Assembly: GCF_000425625.1 (NCBI RefSeq)
Contig: NZ_KE384411.1
Span: forward strand, 52,030-116,029
DNA from: Stutzerimonas azotifigens DSM 17556
GTDB lineage: Bacteria > Pseudomonadota > Gammaproteobacteria > Pseudomonadales > Pseudomonadaceae
Direction: 5' to 3'
DNA: 64,000 nt
Part shown: positions 27,337 to 37,166 of the stretch, piece by piece
Position numbering within the stretch: position 1 is the stretch's first letter
Layout: each line of letters starts with the position of its first letter
The notes under the pieces: generated by a model
Database searches by the model: none
What the model was told of the DNA's origin: nothing
Seen by the model: only the letters and a program-made list of their open reading frames with translations
Position numbers and translations under genes: made by a program

Positions 27337-30183
27337 ATGGCGCAGCAGTATCTACCGGGGCAACGCTGGATCAGCGACAGCGAGGCCGAACTCGGACTCG
27401 GAACCATCCTCACCCAGGACGGCCGACTGCTCACCGTGCTCTACCCCGCCACCGGCGAAACCCGCCAATACGCCGCCCGCAATGCCCCACTGACGCGCGT
27501 GCGCTTCGTCCCCGGCGACGAGATCACCCACTTCGAAGGCTGGAAGATGACCGTGCGCGAGGTCGAGGACGTCGACGGCCTGCTGGTCTACCACGGCCTC
27601 GACGCGCAGAACGAACCGCGCACCCTGCCCGAGACCCAGCTGTCGAACTTCATCCAGTTCCGCCTGGCCAGCGACCGCCTGTTCGCCGGGCAGATCGATC
27701 CGCTGAACTGGTTCGCCCTGCGCTACCACACCCTCGAACACCAGAGCCGCCAGCTGCAGTCGCCGCTGTGGGGCCTGACCGGCGCGCGCGCGCAGCCGAT
27801 CGCCCACCAGCTGCACATCGCCAGGGAAGTCGCCGACCGCGTCGCCCCACGCGTGCTGCTGGCCGACGAGGTGGGCCTGGGCAAGACCATCGAGGCCGGA
27901 CTGGTGATCCATCGCCAGCTGCTCTCCGGGCGCGCCAGCCGCGTGCTGATCCTGGTTCCGGAAACCCTGCAGCACCAGTGGCTGGTGGAGATGCGCCGGC
28001 GCTTCAACCTGCAGGTCGCGCTCTATGATGCCGAGCGTTTCGCCGAGAGCGACGCCAGCAACCCCTTCGAGGACGCCCAGCTCGCGCTGGTGGCGCTGGA
28101 CTGGCTGAAGAACGACGAGCGCGCGCAGGATGCCGCCTTCGCCGCCGGCTGGGACCTGCTGGTGGTCGACGAGGCGCACCACCTGGTCTGGCACCCGGAA
28201 GGCGCCAGCGCCGAGTACAAACTTGTCGAGCAGTTGGCCGAGGTCATCCCCGGCGTGCTGCTGCTCACCGCCACGCCCGAGCAGCTCGGCCAGGAAAGCC
28301 ACTTCGCCCGCCTGCGCCTGCTCGACCCCAACCGTTTCCACGACCTCGAGGCCTTCCGCGCCGAGAGCCGCAACTACCAGCCGGTGGCCGAGGCGGTGCA
28401 GGAGCTGCTCGACGAAGGGCGGCTGTCGGAGACGGCGCACCGCACCATCCACGAGCTGCTCGGCACCGAGGGCGAAGCCCTGCTGGCGGCCGTCAGCGAC
28501 GGTGACGTCGACGCCAGCGCACGGCTGATCCGCGAACTGCTCGACCGCCACGGCACCGGCCGGGTGCTGTTCCGCAACACCCGCGCGGCGGTGCGCGGCT
28601 TCCCCGAGCGCGAGCTGCACGCCTATGCCCTGCCGTGCCCCGCGCAGTACCTCGAGCTGCCGCTGGGCGAGCACGCCGAGCTGTACCCGGAAGTCAGCTA
28701 TCAGAGCCTGCCGGACGTCACCGAGGAGGAGCGCTGGTGGCGCTTCGACCCGCGCGTCGAGTGGCTGATCGACCAACTGAAGATGCTGAAGAAATACAAA
28801 GTGCTGGTGATCTGCGCCCATGCCGAGACCGCACTCGACCTGGAAGATGCGCTGCGCGTGCGCTCGGGCATTCCCGCCACGGTGTTCCACGAAGGCATGA
28901 GCATCGTCGAGCGCGACCGCGCCGCGGCCTACTTCGCCGACGAGGAATTCGGCGCCCAGGTGCTGATCTGCTCGGAGATCGGCAGCGAGGGCCGCAACTT
29001 CCAGTTCGCCCACCATCTGGTGCTGTTCGACCTGCCGGCGCACCCCGACCTGCTCGAGCAGCGCATCGGCCGCCTCGACCGGATCGGCCAGAAGCACCGC
29101 ATCCAGCTGCACGTGCCCTACCTGGAGCCGAGCCCGCAGGCGCGGCTGTTCCAGTGGTACCACCAGGCGCTCAACGCGTTCCTCGCCACCTGCCCGACCG
29201 GCAACGCCCTGCAGCACCGCTTCGGGCCGCGTCTGCTGGAGCTGCTCGACGACGGCGACGACGATGCCTTCGAGGCGCTGCTGGACGAGGGCCGCGCCGA
29301 GCGCGAACGCCTCGAGGCCGAGCTGCACCGCGGCCGCGACCGCCTGCTGGAGCTCAACTCCGGCGGCGGCGAAAACGGCCACCGGCTGGTCGACGCCATT
29401 CGCGAGCAGGACGACCAGTACCAGCTGCCGATCTACATGGAAGAGCTGTTCAACGCCTTCGGCATCGACAGCGAGGACCATTCGGAGAATGCCCTGGTGC
29501 TGCGCCCGAGCGAGAAGATGCTCGACGCCAGCTTCCCGCTCGGCGACGACGAGGCGGTGACCATCACCTACGACCGCGAGCAAGCCCTGTCCCGCGAGGA
29601 CATGCAGTTCCTCACCTGGGAGCACCCCATGGTGCAGGGCGGCATGGACCTGGTGCTGTCCGGCTCGATGGGCAACACCGCGGTGGCGCTGATCAAGAAC
29701 AAGGCGCTCAAGCCCGGCACCGTGCTGCTGGAACTGCTCTACGTCAGCGAGGTGGTCGCGCCGCGCGCGCTGCAGCTGAACCGCTTCCTGCCGCCGATGG
29801 CGCTGCGCGTGCTGCTCGACGCCAACGGCAACGACCTGGCGCCCAAGGTGGCCTTCGACACCCTCAACGACCAGCTGGAAAGCGTGCCGCGCTCGAGCGC
29901 CAACAAGTTCGTGCAGGCCCAGCGCGACGTGCTGGCCGCGCAGATCGCCGCCGCCGAAGCCAAGGTCGCCCCGCGCCACGCCGAGCGCGTGAGCGACGCC
30001 CAGCGCCGCCTGCAGGCCGGCCTCGACGAGGAAATCGCGCGCCTCACCGCCCTCCAGGCGGTCAACCCGAGCGTGCGCGACAGCGAGATCGAGGCCCTGC
30101 GCAAGCAGCGCGAGGACGGCCTGGCGATGCTGGAAAAGGCCGCGCTGCGGCTGGAGGCGATCCGGGTGCTGGTAGCGGGCTGA
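27337..30183 (+). CDS. rapA: RNA polymerase-associated protein RapA (HepA), Swi2/Snf2 ATPase
   Basis: A 948-residue ATPase that binds RNA polymerase and helps recycle it after transcription. N-terminal Tudor-like domains (about 1-110) precede the helicase core: Walker [14 protein letters not shown] (about residue 175), DEAHH (about 277) and the C-lobe motif [11 protein letters not shown] (about 574). The C-terminal part is RapA-specific. E. coli RapA is 968 residues. GGAGG lies 7 bases upstream of the ATG. It is divergent from the alkB set, and a repeat pair follows it. Confidence 0.96.
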   Translation: MAQQYLPGQRWISDSEAELGLGTILTQDGRLLTVLYPATGETRQYAARNAPLTRVRFVPGDEITHFEGWKMTVREVEDVDGLLVYHGLDAQNEPRTLPETQLSNFIQFRLASDRLFAGQIDPLNWFALRYHTLEHQSRQLQSPLWGLTGARAQPIAHQLHIAREVADRVAPRVLLADEVGLGKTIEAGLVIHRQLLSGRASRVLILVPETLQHQWLVEMRRRFNLQVALYDAERFAESDASNPFEDAQLALVALDWLKNDERAQDAAFAAGWDLLVVDEAHHLVWHPEGASAEYKLVEQLAEVIPGVLLLTATPEQLGQESHFARLRLLDPNRFHDLEAFRAESRNYQPVAEAVQELLDEGRLSETAHRTIHELLGTEGEALLAAVSDGDVDASARLIRELLDRHGTGRVLFRNTRAAVRGFPERELHAYALPCPAQYLELPLGEHAELYPEVSYQSLPDVTEEERWWRFDPRVEWLIDQLKMLKKYKVLVICAHAETALDLEDALRVRSGIPATVFHEGMSIVERDRAAAYFADEEFGAQVLICSEIGSEGRNFQFAHHLVLFDLPAHPDLLEQRIGRLDRIGQKHRIQLHVPYLEPSPQARLFQWYHQALNAFLATCPTGNALQHRFGPRLLELLDDGDDDAFEALLDEGRAERERLEAELHRGRDRLLELNSGGGENGHRLVDAIREQDDQYQLPIYMEELFNAFGIDSEDHSENALVLRPSEKMLDASFPLGDDEAVTITYDREQALSREDMQFLTWEHPMVQGGMDLVLSGSMGNTAVALIKNKALKPGTVLLELLYVSEVVAPRALQLNRFLPPMALRVLLDANGNDLAPKVAFDTLNDQLESVPRSSANKFVQAQRDVLAAQIAAAEAKVAPRHAERVSDAQRRLQAGLDEEIARLTALQAVNPSVRDSEIEALRKQREDGLAMLEKAALRLEAIRVLVAG

Positions 30184-30255
30184 GTGACTTGGCGACCTGG
30201 ATGCGATTCGCTGGGCTGAGGCGGAACGCCGCCCGGTCTAGCCGGCGCTGGCGGC

Positions 30256-30355
30256 TTCCCTTCTCCCGCCGGGAGAAGGGAAGCCGCAGGGCCGGATGAG
30301 GGAAAGTCCCTGCACACCAGGCCCTCACCCCGGCCCTCTCCCGGAGGGAGAGGGG
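30256..30355. repeat. Two palindromic repeats between convergent rapA and the Hsp70-like gene
   Basis: 30256-30302 is the inverse of the CTCATCCGGCCCTGCGG palindrome (TTCTCCCGCCGGGAGAA core, ending GGATGAGGG); 30322-30355 is the CCCTCACCCCGGCCCTCTCC...GGAGAGGG type. The remaining 313-bp gap has no gene. The position between convergent genes suits a terminator role. Confidence 0.85.
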
Positions 30356-30496
30356 GATGTTCGTGCGTGGCCGGGAGCACGCTGCCCTGCTCCAGCCAGC
30401 TAATCCAGGCAGCGGCAGCGGCAGTGCCACGCCGCACCTCCACGCGCGAGTTGCACCGCCCTGCCAGGCTCGAACAGTGGGCCTGCCGAACGTCCT

Positions 30497-31762
30497 TCAG
30501 CCGTAACGCTTCTTCGCCTCGATCGCCAGGCCGCTGCCGATGCTGCCAAAGCGGTTGCCCTCGACCTGCCGCGCCTGCGGCAGCAGGCTTTCCATGCTGC
30601 GGCGCAGGGCCGGGATGCCGCTGGAGCCGCCGGTGAAGAACACCGTGTCCACCTGATCCGCGCCCAGTTCCGCGCGGGACAGCAGCTCGCCGACCGCCGT
30701 GCGCAGCCGCTCCAGCAGAGGCTGCAGCGTCTGCTCGAAGGCCGGCCGGGTCAGGGTCGCCTCCAGGCCCTGCTCGATCCGCTGCAGGTCGATGCGGTAG
30801 CGGGTCTCGTCGCTCAAGGCGATCTTGCCGGCCTCAACCTGCATCGCCAGCCAGTGCCCGGCGCGCTGCTCAATCAGGCGCATCAGCCGGTCGATGCCGG
30901 TCGGGTCGACGATGTCGTAGCGCATGCTCTGCAGCGAGCGCTGCGAGGCGGCCGAATAGGCGGCGTTGATGGTGTGCCAGGTCGCCAGGTTGAGGTGGGT
31001 GGCGGTGGGCATGGGCGCGTCGCTCTTCATCCGGCTGCCGTAGCCGAACAGCGGCATCACGCCATGCAGGCTGAGCTGCTTGTCGAAGTCGGTCCCGCCG
31101 ATGTGCACCCCGCCGGTGCCGAGGATGTCGGCCTGGCGCTCATCGAGCAGGCGCCGCTCGGGGGACAGCCGCACCAGCGAGAAATCCGAGGTACCGCCGC
31201 CGATGTCGACGATCAGCACCCGTTCCTCGGCCTCGATGCGCGACTCGTAGTCGAAGGCCGCAGCGATGGGCTCGTACTGGAAGGACACCTCGGCGAAACC
31301 GATCTTGCGCGCGACCGCCGCCAGGGTATCGGCCGCCTCGCGGTCGGCCTGCTCGTCGTCGTCGACGAAGAACACCGGCCGGCCCAGCACCACCTGCTCG
31401 AACGGTCGTCCGGCGGCGGCCTCGGCGCGCGCCTTGAGGGTGCCGAGGAACAGCCCGAGGATGTCCTTGAACGGTACCGCGCTGCCCAGCACGGTGGTCT
31501 CGCTCTTCAGCAGCTTGGAGCCGAGCAGGCTCTTGAGCGAGCGCATCAGGCGCCCGTCGTAGCCTTCGAGGTACTCGGCCAGCGCCTGGCGGCCGTAGAC
31601 CGGGCGCCGCTCCTCCAGATTGAAGAACACTACCGAGGGCAGGGTCGACTGGTCCTGCTCGAGGGCGATCAGTGGATCGCTGTCCGGCCGCCACCAGCCG
31701 ACGGTGGAATTGGAGGTGCCGAAGTCGATGCCGCAGGCGCGGGCGGGCGTGGAAGGTTGCAT
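30497..31762 (-). CDS. Hsp70-family protein, YegD-like
   Basis: A 421-residue actin-fold ATPase related to DnaK but without its substrate-binding half; E. coli YegD is similar (450). Phosphate-binding motifs are clear: IDFGTSNSTVGW (residues about 11-22), VDIGGGTSDFSLV in the middle and VFFTGGSSGIPAL near the C terminus. The ATG at 31762 (MQPSTPARACGIDFGTSNS) begins directly before the first motif; an in-frame extension upstream lies in non-conserved sequence. It converges with rapA. Function of YegD-type proteins is not established; a chaperone role is assumed from the fold. Confidence 0.88.
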   Translation of the reverse strand: MQPSTPARACGIDFGTSNSTVGWWRPDSDPLIALEQDQSTLPSVVFFNLEERRPVYGRQALAEYLEGYDGRLMRSLKSLLGSKLLKSETTVLGSAVPFKDILGLFLGTLKARAEAAAGRPFEQVVLGRPVFFVDDDEQADREAADTLAAVARKIGFAEVSFQYEPIAAAFDYESRIEAEERVLIVDIGGGTSDFSLVRLSPERRLLDERQADILGTGGVHIGGTDFDKQLSLHGVMPLFGYGSRMKSDAPMPTATHLNLATWHTINAAYSAASQRSLQSMRYDIVDPTGIDRLMRLIEQRAGHWLAMQVEAGKIALSDETRYRIDLQRIEQGLEATLTRPAFEQTLQPLLERLRTAVGELLSRAELGADQVDTVFFTGGSSGIPALRRSMESLLPQARQVEGNRFGSIGSGLAIEAKKRYG

Positions 31763-31879
31763 GCGCGAGGTCCGGGCGAAAAAACGGCCGCGCAGTGTAC
31801 GCGAGCAGGGCCGCTCCGGGGGCCGCTTTCGACCGGCGACCGCCTCGTGGCAGTTGAAGCTGCAGGCAACGCCCATCCC

Positions 31880-32185
31880 GTTCCCTTCTCCCCGCGGGAG
31901 AAGGTGGCCCGCAGGGCCGGATGAGGGCCGCTTGCACGGGCAAACAAACCCTCACCCCAGCCCTCTCCCGGAGGGAGAGGGAGATTGTTTGATATCGGGT
32001 TCGAGGTCGTGCAGGTCCGTTCGCGGTCAAGACCGCTCCCCCAGGCCATGCCATGGTCGCTGGCTTTCCCTTCTCCCCGCGGGAGAAGGTGGCCCGCAGG
32101 GCCGGATGAGGGCGCGGTCCCCATTCGCGAGCAAGCTCGCTCCTACGGTCCACCTGCTTTCGTAGGAGCGAGCTTGCTCGCGAAC
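31880..32185. repeat. Cluster of five palindromic repeats including a REP doublet
   Basis: In the 433-bp gap between the Hsp70-like gene and the MFS gene: inverse CTCATCCGGCCCTGCGGG-type palindromes at 31880-31927 and 32065-32112, a CCCTCACCCCAGCCCTCTCC type at 31949-31981, and an inverted pair of GTAGGAGCGAGCTTGCTCGC REPs (32124-32146 and 32162-32185, 15 bp apart). The last REP ends 10 bp from the MFS stop codon. No gene seen. Confidence 0.88.
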
Positions 32186-32195
32186 CGGAGGGCCG

Positions 32196-33524
32196 TCAGG
32201 CCGGCACGGCCTCGACCATCCCGGTCTTCATGCTGCGCGCGTCATGACCGAAGCTTCGCGCGGCCTGCAGCAGGAAGCCCATGGTCAGCAGCAGGCTGGC
32301 CGGGATCAGGTACATGGCGTTGTGCAGGCCGATGGCCTTGTGCGCCTCGCCCAGCTGTTCGGCGCCGGCGGCCAGCATCGCCGCCTCGGCGAAGTAGTCC
32401 GACAGCAGCCCCACCACCACCGGCCCCAGGCCGCCGCCCAGCAGGTACAGGCCGGCGAAGAACAGCGCCATGGCGGTGGCCCGCAGGCGCGGCTCGACCA
32501 CGTCCTGGATGGCGGTGTAGACGCAGGTGTAGAAGTTGTAGGAGAACAGCCAGCCAATGCTGAATACGACCACGAACACCGCCACATCGATGCGCCCGGC
32601 GAGCAGCGCATAGCCGGTGCAGACGGTCGCCACCAGCATGCTCGCCGCGGCGAACAGCAGGCGTCCGCGCTCGTAGCGCTCATGGATGCGATCGGCCAGC
32701 CAGCCGCCGCAGGTCAGCCCGACCAGACCGGTGACGCCGACGATCACCCCGGTGGCCAGCGAGGCATCCATCAGCGGCACCTGGAAGTAGCGCATCAGCA
32801 GCCCGACCATGAAGGCGTTGCAGGCGTAGGTGGCGAAGTTGAAGGTCAGCCCCGCCAGCGTCAGCCACCAGAAGGTGCGGATCGCCAGCACCCGGCGCAG
32901 CGGCCTGTCGATCGGCTCCTGCGACAGCGGAACCGCCTCGGCGGCACCCCGCGCAGGCTCGCGGATGAAGAACATGAACAGCGCCAGGACGATGCCCGGC
33001 ACCGCAGCGATGAAGAAGGGCGCGCGCCAGCTGTCGAACGCCTCCACCATGGCGCCGACGGTGAAGAACGCCAGCAGCAGGCCGAGCGGCAGCCCGAGCA
33101 TGAAGATGCCCATCGCCCGCGCGCGCCGGTGCGCCGGGAACAGGTCGCCGATCAGCGAGTTGGCGGCCGGCGCGTAGCTCGCCTCTCCGACGCCGATGCC
33201 CATGCGCACCAGCAGGAAGCTCCAGAAATTCCAGGCCAGGCCGTTCACCGCCGTCAGGCCGCTCCAGACCATCAGCCCCCAGCCCATGATCTTGCGCCGC
33301 GCGCCGGTGTCGGCCATGCGCCCGAGCGGCACCCCGGCGATCGCGTAGACGATGGTGAACACGGTGCCGACCAGGCCGAGCTGGAAATCGCTGAGGTTCC
33401 AGGCCAGGCGGATCGGCTCGCCGACGATAGCGGGAATGGTGCGGTCGAAGAAGTTGAACAGGTTGGCGAGAAAGAGCAGGAACAGCACGCGCCAGGCGTT
33501 GGCGGCTTGGTGGGATGACGGCAT
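32196..33524 (-). CDS. MFS transporter, spinster-like
   Basis: A 442-residue inner-membrane protein with 12 predicted helices and the MFS motif following helix 2 (GVPLGRMADTGARRKIMGWG). LFLLFLANLFNFFDRTIPAI in helix 1 is typical of the spinster/ACS-like group of organic-anion or lipid carriers. The ATG at 33524 (MPSSHQAANAWRVLF) is preceded by AAGAGAT; the frame beyond is non-conserved. It lies 149 bp downstream of hyi and glxR in the same direction, so it may carry a substrate of that pathway, such as a hydroxy-acid. That link is inference only. Confidence 0.88.
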   Translation of the reverse strand: MPSSHQAANAWRVLFLLFLANLFNFFDRTIPAIVGEPIRLAWNLSDFQLGLVGTVFTIVYAIAGVPLGRMADTGARRKIMGWGLMVWSGLTAVNGLAWNFWSFLLVRMGIGVGEASYAPAANSLIGDLFPAHRRARAMGIFMLGLPLGLLLAFFTVGAMVEAFDSWRAPFFIAAVPGIVLALFMFFIREPARGAAEAVPLSQEPIDRPLRRVLAIRTFWWLTLAGLTFNFATYACNAFMVGLLMRYFQVPLMDASLATGVIVGVTGLVGLTCGGWLADRIHERYERGRLLFAAASMLVATVCTGYALLAGRIDVAVFVVVFSIGWLFSYNFYTCVYTAIQDVVEPRLRATAMALFFAGLYLLGGGLGPVVVGLLSDYFAEAAMLAAGAEQLGEAHKAIGLHNAMYLIPASLLLTMGFLLQAARSFGHDARSMKTGMVEAVPA

Positions 33525-33673
33525 GCGATCGATCTCTTGTTCTTGTAGGCGCCAGCCACACCCATGAGCCGGCTGTGGCAGCACTCTAGAACCGCTCTGC
33601 CGGGCTGTCTGCGAGTATTCGCCGGGCTTATGCCTGCCGATGCGACCGGCCGGACGTTACCGGCCCGCCGCCA

Positions 33674-34459
33674 TCAGGCCCGCGCCTTCCAGGCCGGCAG
33701 CCAGGCGAGGCCGCCCTCGGTGCCTTCCGGACCGGGACGATATTCGGCGGCCAGCCAGCCGCGGTAGCCAACGGCCTGCAGCGCGGCGAAGACCTCGTCG
33801 AAATCGATCTGGCCGCTGCCCGGCGCGCCCCGCCCCGGGCAGTCGGCGAACTGCACGTGCCCCAGGCGCGGCCCGAGCAGCCGAATGCAGCCGCCGAGGC
33901 CGAAGCCCTGGCGGGCCATGTGATAGAGATCGAGCTGCGCCAGGCAGTTCGGGTGATCGACCTCGGCCAGCAGCGCGTCGAGATCGGCCGGCGTACTGAC
34001 CAGGAAACCGGGCATGTCCAGCGGGTTGATCGCCTCGCAGAGCACGCGGATGCCGAGCACGGCGAAGGCCTCGGCCGCCTGGCGCAGGTTGGCGGCCAGC
34101 GTGGCCAGCGCCAGCTCGCGCGAAACGCCCTCGGCCAGCCGCCCGGGCAGCACGTTGACGCAGGCCGGCCGCACCATGGCCGCGTAGGTCAGCGCCGTCT
34201 GCAGGGCCTGGTCGAATTCGGTCTGGCGCGCCGGCACGGCGGCGAGCCCTGGGCCCCCGGCGGTGAAGTCGCCGGCCGGCAGGTTGACCAGCACCAGCGG
34301 CAGCCCGGCGCGCGCCAGCGCCTCCTTGAGCTGCACCGCCGGCACGTCGTAGGGGAACTGGATCTCGACGCCGTCGAATCCGGCGACACGGGCGGCGAGC
34401 ACGCGGTCGAGCAGCGGCTGCTCGGTGAACAACAGCGAAAGGTTGGCGGCCAGTTTCAC
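33674..34459 (-). CDS. hyi: Hydroxypyruvate isomerase family protein
   Basis: A 261-residue TIM-barrel (AP-endonuclease-2 fold) protein like Hyi, which interconverts hydroxypyruvate and tartronate semialdehyde. Motifs: ANLSLLFTEQPLLDRVLAAR at the N terminus, CEAINPLDMPGFLVST with the expected metal-binding Glu, LDLYHMARQG, and the C-terminal GYRGWLAAEYRP. The start is GTG at 34459, overlapping the stop of glxR (GTGA); GGGAG is upstream, so translation is coupled. Being paired with a tartronate-semialdehyde reductase supports the name. No glyoxylate carboligase gene is nearby, so the source of substrate is not visible. Confidence 0.87.
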   Translation of the reverse strand: MKLAANLSLLFTEQPLLDRVLAARVAGFDGVEIQFPYDVPAVQLKEALARAGLPLVLVNLPAGDFTAGGPGLAAVPARQTEFDQALQTALTYAAMVRPACVNVLPGRLAEGVSRELALATLAANLRQAAEAFAVLGIRVLCEAINPLDMPGFLVSTPADLDALLAEVDHPNCLAQLDLYHMARQGFGLGGCIRLLGPRLGHVQFADCPGRGAPGSGQIDFDEVFAALQAVGYRGWLAAEYRPGPEGTEGGLAWLPAWKARA

Positions 34460-35340
34460 GATCTGGGCTCCCGATAGAGTTCGACGAGGGTGGCGGGGTC
34501 GCGTTCGAGGTTGCCCTGGCTGCCATGCAGGCGCATGAGTTGCGCCGCCAGCGCGCTGATGGGCGTCGACGAGCCCTGCTCGCGGGACAGCTTGACCGCC
34601 GTGTCGAGGTCCTTGAGCAGGGTGCGCACGTGCCATTTGACCGGCTCGAAGGTGCTGCTGGCCATCTGCGGGGCAAGAATCTGCAGGGGTTTCGAATCGG
34701 CGAAGCCGCCGGCCAGCGCCGAGGCGATCAGCCCGGCATCGACCCCGGCGCGCTCGGCCAGCGCCACCACCTCGGCGATCACCAGCGCGTTGCAGGCGAC
34801 GATCATCTGGTTGCCGACCTTGGTCACCTGCCCGGCGCCGACCGGCCCCATGTGGGTCAGGCGCTGGCCGAGCCGCATCAGCACCGGGCGCACGCGCTCG
34901 ACGTCCTCGGCACGGCCGCCGGCCATGATCGCCAGGGTCCCGGCCTCGGCGCCGGCTGTGCCCCCGGACACCGGCGCATCCACCCAGCGCATGCCGTGCG
35001 TCTCCAGCTGCGCCGCCATCTCGCGGGTCGCCGCCGGTTCCAGGCTGGAATGATCGACCAGCAACTGGCCGGCGCGCGCGCCCTCGGCGATACCCTGCGG
35101 GCCGAACACCACCTCGCGCACCACCGCCGTGTCGGCCAGGCACAGCAGCACGACGTCGGCCGCCTCGCACAGCTGCGCGGGCGTGTCGGCCACCCGTGCG
35201 CCCAGCGCCTCGAGCGGCACGCACTTGTCGCGCGTGCGGTTCCATACGGTCAGCGGATGGCCGGCGGCCAGCAGGCGCCGGCACATCGGCAGCCCCATCA
35301 GGCCGATACCGGCGAAGGCGAGGGAAGGCAGTTCGGACAC
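34456..35340 (-). CDS. glxR: Tartronate-semialdehyde reductase (2-hydroxy-3-oxopropionate reductase)
   Basis: A 294-residue beta-hydroxyacid dehydrogenase that reduces tartronate semialdehyde to D-glycerate with NAD(P)H. The Rossmann motif FAGIGLMGLPMCRRLLAAGH is at the N terminus; VDAPVSGGTAGAEAGTL is the substrate-binding segment; the catalytic Lys is in GAGQVTKVGNQMIVACN (about residue 170). The start is GTG at 35340, preceded by CAGGAG. It overlaps hyi downstream and is divergent from the oxyanion importer operon (174 bp). A 3-hydroxyisobutyrate dehydrogenase label is often given to this family; coupling to hyi favours the present one. Confidence 0.86.
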   Translation of the reverse strand: MSELPSLAFAGIGLMGLPMCRRLLAAGHPLTVWNRTRDKCVPLEALGARVADTPAQLCEAADVVLLCLADTAVVREVVFGPQGIAEGARAGQLLVDHSSLEPAATREMAAQLETHGMRWVDAPVSGGTAGAEAGTLAIMAGGRAEDVERVRPVLMRLGQRLTHMGPVGAGQVTKVGNQMIVACNALVIAEVVALAERAGVDAGLIASALAGGFADSKPLQILAPQMASSTFEPVKWHVRTLLKDLDTAVKLSREQGSSTPISALAAQLMRLHGSQGNLERDPATLVELYREPRS

Positions 35341-35447
35341 GGACAGCTCCTGAGCGGACGGAACCGCGAGTGTAGCCCCGCCGGCGGCGCCCGGCACGAG
35401 CTCTTGCCCCTGACGCCTCCTCGGCGGCGGATTGACGTGCACGCAAC

Positions 35448-35478
35448 TTGCCCCGAAGCGCCCGGCAGCCACTATAAT
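35448..35478 (+). promoter_or_regulatory. Sigma-70-type promoter for the oxyanion importer operon
   Basis: A perfect -10 hexamer TATAAT is at 35473-35478, 36 bp upstream of the start codon, with TTGCCC at 35448-35453 as the best -35 (19-bp spacing, longer than ideal). A better TTGACG at 35432-35437 is too far away to pair with this -10. Confidence 0.55.
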
Positions 35479-35514
35479 CCGCCCGCTTTTTCCGCTATTG
35501 AACCGGAGAACCCA

Positions 35515-36366
35515 ATGCTGAAAGCCACCCTGGCAGCCGTTGCCGGCCTTGCCCTGTCCCTCTGCTTTCCCCCCGCCCAGGCCCAGGACGTACTGCGCGT
35601 CTCGGCCATTCCCGACGAAGCGCCCACCGAACTGATCCGCAAGTTCGAACCGCTCGGCAGCTACCTCGAACAGCAGCTCGGCATGCCGGTGAAGTTCACC
35701 CCGGTGTCCGACTACGCCGCGGTCGTCGAGGCCCTGGCGGCCGACCGCATCGACCTGGCCTGGCTCGGCGGCTTCACCTTCGTCCAGGCGCGCCTGAAGA
35801 CCGGCGACGCCATCCCGCTGGTGCAGCGCCAGGAAGACGAGCAGTTCACCAGCAAGTTCATCACCGCCGATCCGGCGGTGAAGTCGCTCAAGGACCTGGC
35901 GGGCAAGACCTTCGCCTTCGGCTCGGTGTCGTCCACCTCGGGCAGCCTGATGCCGCGCTATTTCATGCTGCAGGACGGCATCACCCCGGAGACCTTCTTC
36001 AAGCGCGTGGCCTATTCCGGCGCGCACGACGCCACCGTCGCCTGGATCGCGGCCGGCAAGGCCGACGGCGGCGTGCTCAACGCCTCGGTGTGGAACAAGC
36101 TGGTCGAGTCCGGCAAGGTCGATACCGACAAGGTCCGCGTGATCGCCACCACCCCGCCCTACTACGACTACAACTGGACGGTGCGCGGCAACCTCGACCC
36201 GGCACTGGCGGAGAAGATCAAGGCCGCCTTCCTCGCCCTCGACGCGGCGAATCCGGAGCACAAGCACATCCTCGACCTGCAGGCGGCCAGCCGCTTCATC
36301 GAGACGCGCCCCGAGAACTACCAGGGTATCGAGGAGGCGGCGCGCGCCGCCGGCCTGCTGAAGTGA
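35515..36366 (+). CDS. PhnD-type ABC transporter substrate-binding protein (putative selenate/oxyanion)
   Basis: A 283-residue secreted binding protein. The signal peptide is about 1-23 (cleavage after AQA), followed by a PhnD-like two-lobe fold: [35 protein letters not shown], and the ligand-loop segment [19 protein letters not shown]. The family binds phosphonate, phosphite or similar oxyanions; proteins of this particular type are commonly annotated as putative selenate-binding, a label I give from memory. It is the first gene of a four-gene operon with an ATPase and two permeases. The ATG at 35515 is preceded by GGAGAAC. Confidence 0.85.
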   Translation: MLKATLAAVAGLALSLCFPPAQAQDVLRVSAIPDEAPTELIRKFEPLGSYLEQQLGMPVKFTPVSDYAAVVEALAADRIDLAWLGGFTFVQARLKTGDAIPLVQRQEDEQFTSKFITADPAVKSLKDLAGKTFAFGSVSSTSGSLMPRYFMLQDGITPETFFKRVAYSGAHDATVAWIAAGKADGGVLNASVWNKLVESGKVDTDKVRVIATTPPYYDYNWTVRGNLDPALAEKIKAAFLALDAANPEHKHILDLQAASRFIETRPENYQGIEEAARAAGLLK

Positions 36367-37166
36367 CCCTGCGCCTGGTTGGCGTGGGGCACAGCCACGC
36401 CAACGGGACGGCCGCGCTCGCCGATCTGCAGCTCGAGGTCGGTCAGGGCGAACGCATCGCGGTGATCGGCCCCTCCGGCGCCGGCAAGACCACCCTGCTG
36501 CGCCTGCTGGGCACCGCCCTGCGTCCGCAATCCGGCTCGCTGGAGATTCTCGGCGAAGCGCCCTGGGCCATGAGCGCCCGCGCGCGTCAGCGTCTGCGCG
36601 CACGCATCGGCCTGATCCACCAGGCGCCGCCACTGCCCGCCCGGCAGCGGGTGGTGACCGCGGTGCTGGCCGGGCGCCTCGGCCAGTGGTCGTTGCCGCG
36701 CAGCCTGCTGAGCCTGGCCTTTCCGCTGGACGCCACCGGCGCCGAAGCGGCGCTGGCGCGGCTGGACCTCGCCGACAAGCTCTACCAGCGTTGCGACCAG
36801 TTGTCCGGCGGGCAGCTGCAGCGGGTCGGCATTGCCCGGGTGCTCTACCAGCGCCCGGCGCTGATCCTCGCCGACGAACCGGTCTCGGCGATGGACCCGG
36901 TGCTGGCCGGGCACACGCTCGGCGTGCTGACGCGCGAGGCCCAGACGCAGGGCGCAACCCTGCTCGCCAGCCTGCATGCGGTGGAGCTGGCCCTGGCGCA
37001 TTTTCCGCGGATCATCGGCATCCGCGCCGGGCGCATTCTCTTCGACCGCCCCGCCGAGGCGGTCACCCCGGCGGAACTCGCGGCGCTCTACGCCAACGAC
37101 CAGCTCGAGGAGCCGTCCGTGCGGATCGCCCCCTTGAGCCAGCCGCTGGCCGTCCCGCGATGCTGA
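36363..37166 (+). CDS. PhnC-type ABC transporter ATP-binding protein
   Basis: A 267-residue ABC ATPase: Walker [16 protein letters not shown] (about residue 37), signature [15 protein letters not shown], Walker [15 protein letters not shown] and the switch His in [10 protein letters not shown]. The start is GTG at 36363, overlapping the upstream stop (GTGA), so it is coupled to the binding-protein gene. It energises import by the two permeases that follow. The first permease ATG (37160) overlaps its last codons by 7 bp. Confidence 0.9.
   Translation: MTLRLVGVGHSHANGTAALADLQLEVGQGERIAVIGPSGAGKTTLLRLLGTALRPQSGSLEILGEAPWAMSARARQRLRARIGLIHQAPPLPARQRVVTAVLAGRLGQWSLPRSLLSLAFPLDATGAEAALARLDLADKLYQRCDQLSGGQLQRVGIARVLYQRPALILADEPVSAMDPVLAGHTLGVLTREAQTQGATLLASLHAVELALAHFPRIIGIRAGRILFDRPAEAVTPAELAALYANDQLEEPSVRIAPLSQPLAVPRC

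Noticed and set aside
27352..29979. An 875-codon minus-strand frame across rapA
   Set aside because: Antisense shadow of RapA, which has all helicase motifs on the plus strand.
35432..35437. TTGACG as the -35 of the importer promoter
   Set aside because: It is 35 bp from the TATAAT at 35473, too far to pair; TTGCCC at 35448 is closer although weaker.
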